12,924 nucleotides of DNA from an uncultured Alphaproteobacteria bacterium (GTDB lineage Bacteria; Pseudomonadota; Alphaproteobacteria; Rhizobiales; Ancalomicrobiaceae): assembly GCA_937919435.1 (NCBI GenBank), contig CALFRR010000161.1:1-12924 (forward strand), read 5' to 3'. The notes below the pieces were generated by a model. That model worked only from the letters and a program-made list of their open reading frames with translations. It did no database searches and was not told the origin of the DNA. Shown in pieces: positions 12,134 to 12,924 of the stretch. Numbering within the stretch: the first letter of the stretch is position 1; each line of letters begins with the position of its first letter. Position numbers and translations under genes: made by a program.

Positions 12134-12924
12134 GTGTCGGACGATCGTCATCCGGTCATCTGTTACGACCTCGATCTCGTGCAACGGTTCTTTCGGACGG
12201 TGGCCAGTGCCGTGACGCTGGCGCGATACGACGCGCCGCTGGGCAAGGGCCGGGTCGCCGGGCAGAGGATTCCGGTCCGGCCGGTGTTGTTCTTCTGGGA
12301 GGACGACCGGGGCGATGCCGAGGCGGCGCTGCCGCGAGAGTTCGTCGCCGACGTCGACGAGATGCACCGCACGCTGGTCTTCGGCTGGATCGACGAGCTC
12401 GCCCGCTCCGGCCCGAAGGCGGCGGCGCGCTTCGTCGATCTCGCCCGGTCGCAACGCGGTTCCGCTCATGCGGCGATCCTGTCGGGTGGCCGGGCCGGTG
12501 GCGGTCCGGCGCACGGCGGCGACGTGATCGGAGCGATCGCGGCGCTCGACCGGTTCGCGCCGGGCGGGGCGGTCGGCATCACCGCCTGGCCCGCCCATGT
12601 CGGCGTGGTACACGGCGCCGGAGCGGCGACCGGCCTCGCGGTCGGCGCGATCGATGCGCCGTCGCCGGCCGAGGGCGAGGCGTTCGGGGCCGCCGCGCGG
12701 GCGAACCGGAGCGCTCCGCCGCCGAGTTGGGGGCGCACCGGCCCGTCGATGCCGGAGGGGTTCGAACCGCCGGGATCTCGGGCGGGGCACGAGGAGGAGC
12801 CGTCCGGTGGCCGCCTCGGCTTCCAGCACGTCCCGCCGGCGATGACGATCGGTGGCGGAGCCGCGGAGGCCGCCGCCGTCCACGGCCGGCCGTTCGCGCT
12901 CGCCTGGGAGGACGGCGGCGGAGC
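12134..12924 (+). CDS. Unrecognised protein, 3' end beyond window
   Basis: The frame from GTG 12134 stays open for 263 codons to the window end and is preceded by a strong GAGGAGG. Third codon positions are mostly G or C, as in the other genes here. I do not recognise a family. The first 110 residues look like a mixed alpha/beta soluble domain (ICYDLDLVQRFFRTVASAVTLAR at 9-31, RPVLFFWEDDRG at 49-60, FVADVDEMHRTLVFGWIDELAR at 70-91). The remainder is rich in Gly, Ala and Pro with low complexity. A motif RPxxxxWED occurs twice, at 49-57 and 252-260, the second at the very end of the visible part. No signal peptide, membrane segment or catalytic motif is apparent. It is divergent from the host-attachment gene. 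The antisense frame at 12053-12883 is Arg-rich and judged a shadow. Confidence 0.65.
   Translation, partial: MSDDRHPVICYDLDLVQRFFRTVASAVTLARYDAPLGKGRVAGQRIPVRPVLFFWEDDRGDAEAALPREFVADVDEMHRTLVFGWIDELARSGPKAAARFVDLARSQRGSAHAAILSGGRAGGGPAHGGDVIGAIAALDRFAPGGAVGITAWPAHVGVVHGAGAATGLAVGAIDAPSPAEGEAFGAAARANRSAPPPSWGRTGPSMPEGFEPPGSRAGHEEEPSGGRLGFQHVPPAMTIGGGAAEAAAVHGRPFALAWEDGGG

Noticed and set aside
12053..12883. Minus-strand frame opposite the right-edge gene
   Set aside because: Strong Arg/Pro bias. The plus-strand frame has GC-rich third codon positions and a good ribosome-binding site, and it is open to the window end.
1..12924. CRISPR array, transposase, prophage or toxin-antitoxin system
   Set aside because: No regularly spaced repeats, no transposase or integrase motifs and no paired small toxin/antitoxin genes are visible. 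The only repeats are the palindromes between recN and ligA.

Overview
The window is GC-rich chromosomal DNA from an alphaproteobacterium, most likely a member of the Hyphomicrobiales (Rhizobiales). The evidence is the gene order ftsZ, lpxC, bamD, recN, ligA, which is typical of that order, the FtsZ tail ending LEIPAFLRRQAN, and the variant zinc finger of the LigA protein. I cannot name the genus.

Left part (1-7454, all plus strand): the 3' end of ftsZ (cell division), lpxC (first committed step of lipid A synthesis), bamD (outer-membrane protein assembly lipoprotein), recN (SMC-like double-strand-break repair ATPase) and ligA (NAD-dependent DNA ligase). The genes are not tightly packed. ftsZ, lpxC and ligA are each followed by a strong hairpin. 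The ftsZ-lpxC gap is AT-rich and carries a perfect TTAA-N7-TTAA site of the CtrA type, a possible promoter and a structured leader. The 514-bp recN-ligA gap is filled by a composite, nested inverted-repeat element of about 320 bp.

Middle (7455-8643): after an AT-rich leader comes a 61-residue protein of DUF3563 type, then a YciA-like acyl-CoA thioesterase, each followed by a long GC-rich hairpin. The second hairpin lies between convergent genes and can serve both strands.

Right part (8675-11804, minus strand): a three-domain aminopeptidase P (M24B) and a glutathione S-transferase-fold protein form a tight pair 19 bp apart. Upstream of them is a separate gene for a host-attachment (PF10116-type) protein. 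This gene is divergent, across a 329-bp relatively AT-rich gap, from an unrecognised plus-strand gene with a GTG start that runs off the window end.

The content is mainly housekeeping. I found no CRISPR array, phage, insertion sequence, tRNA or rRNA. The most interesting items are the nested intergenic repeat, the CtrA-like site before lpxC, and the unrecognised gene at the right edge with its repeated RPxxxxWED motif.
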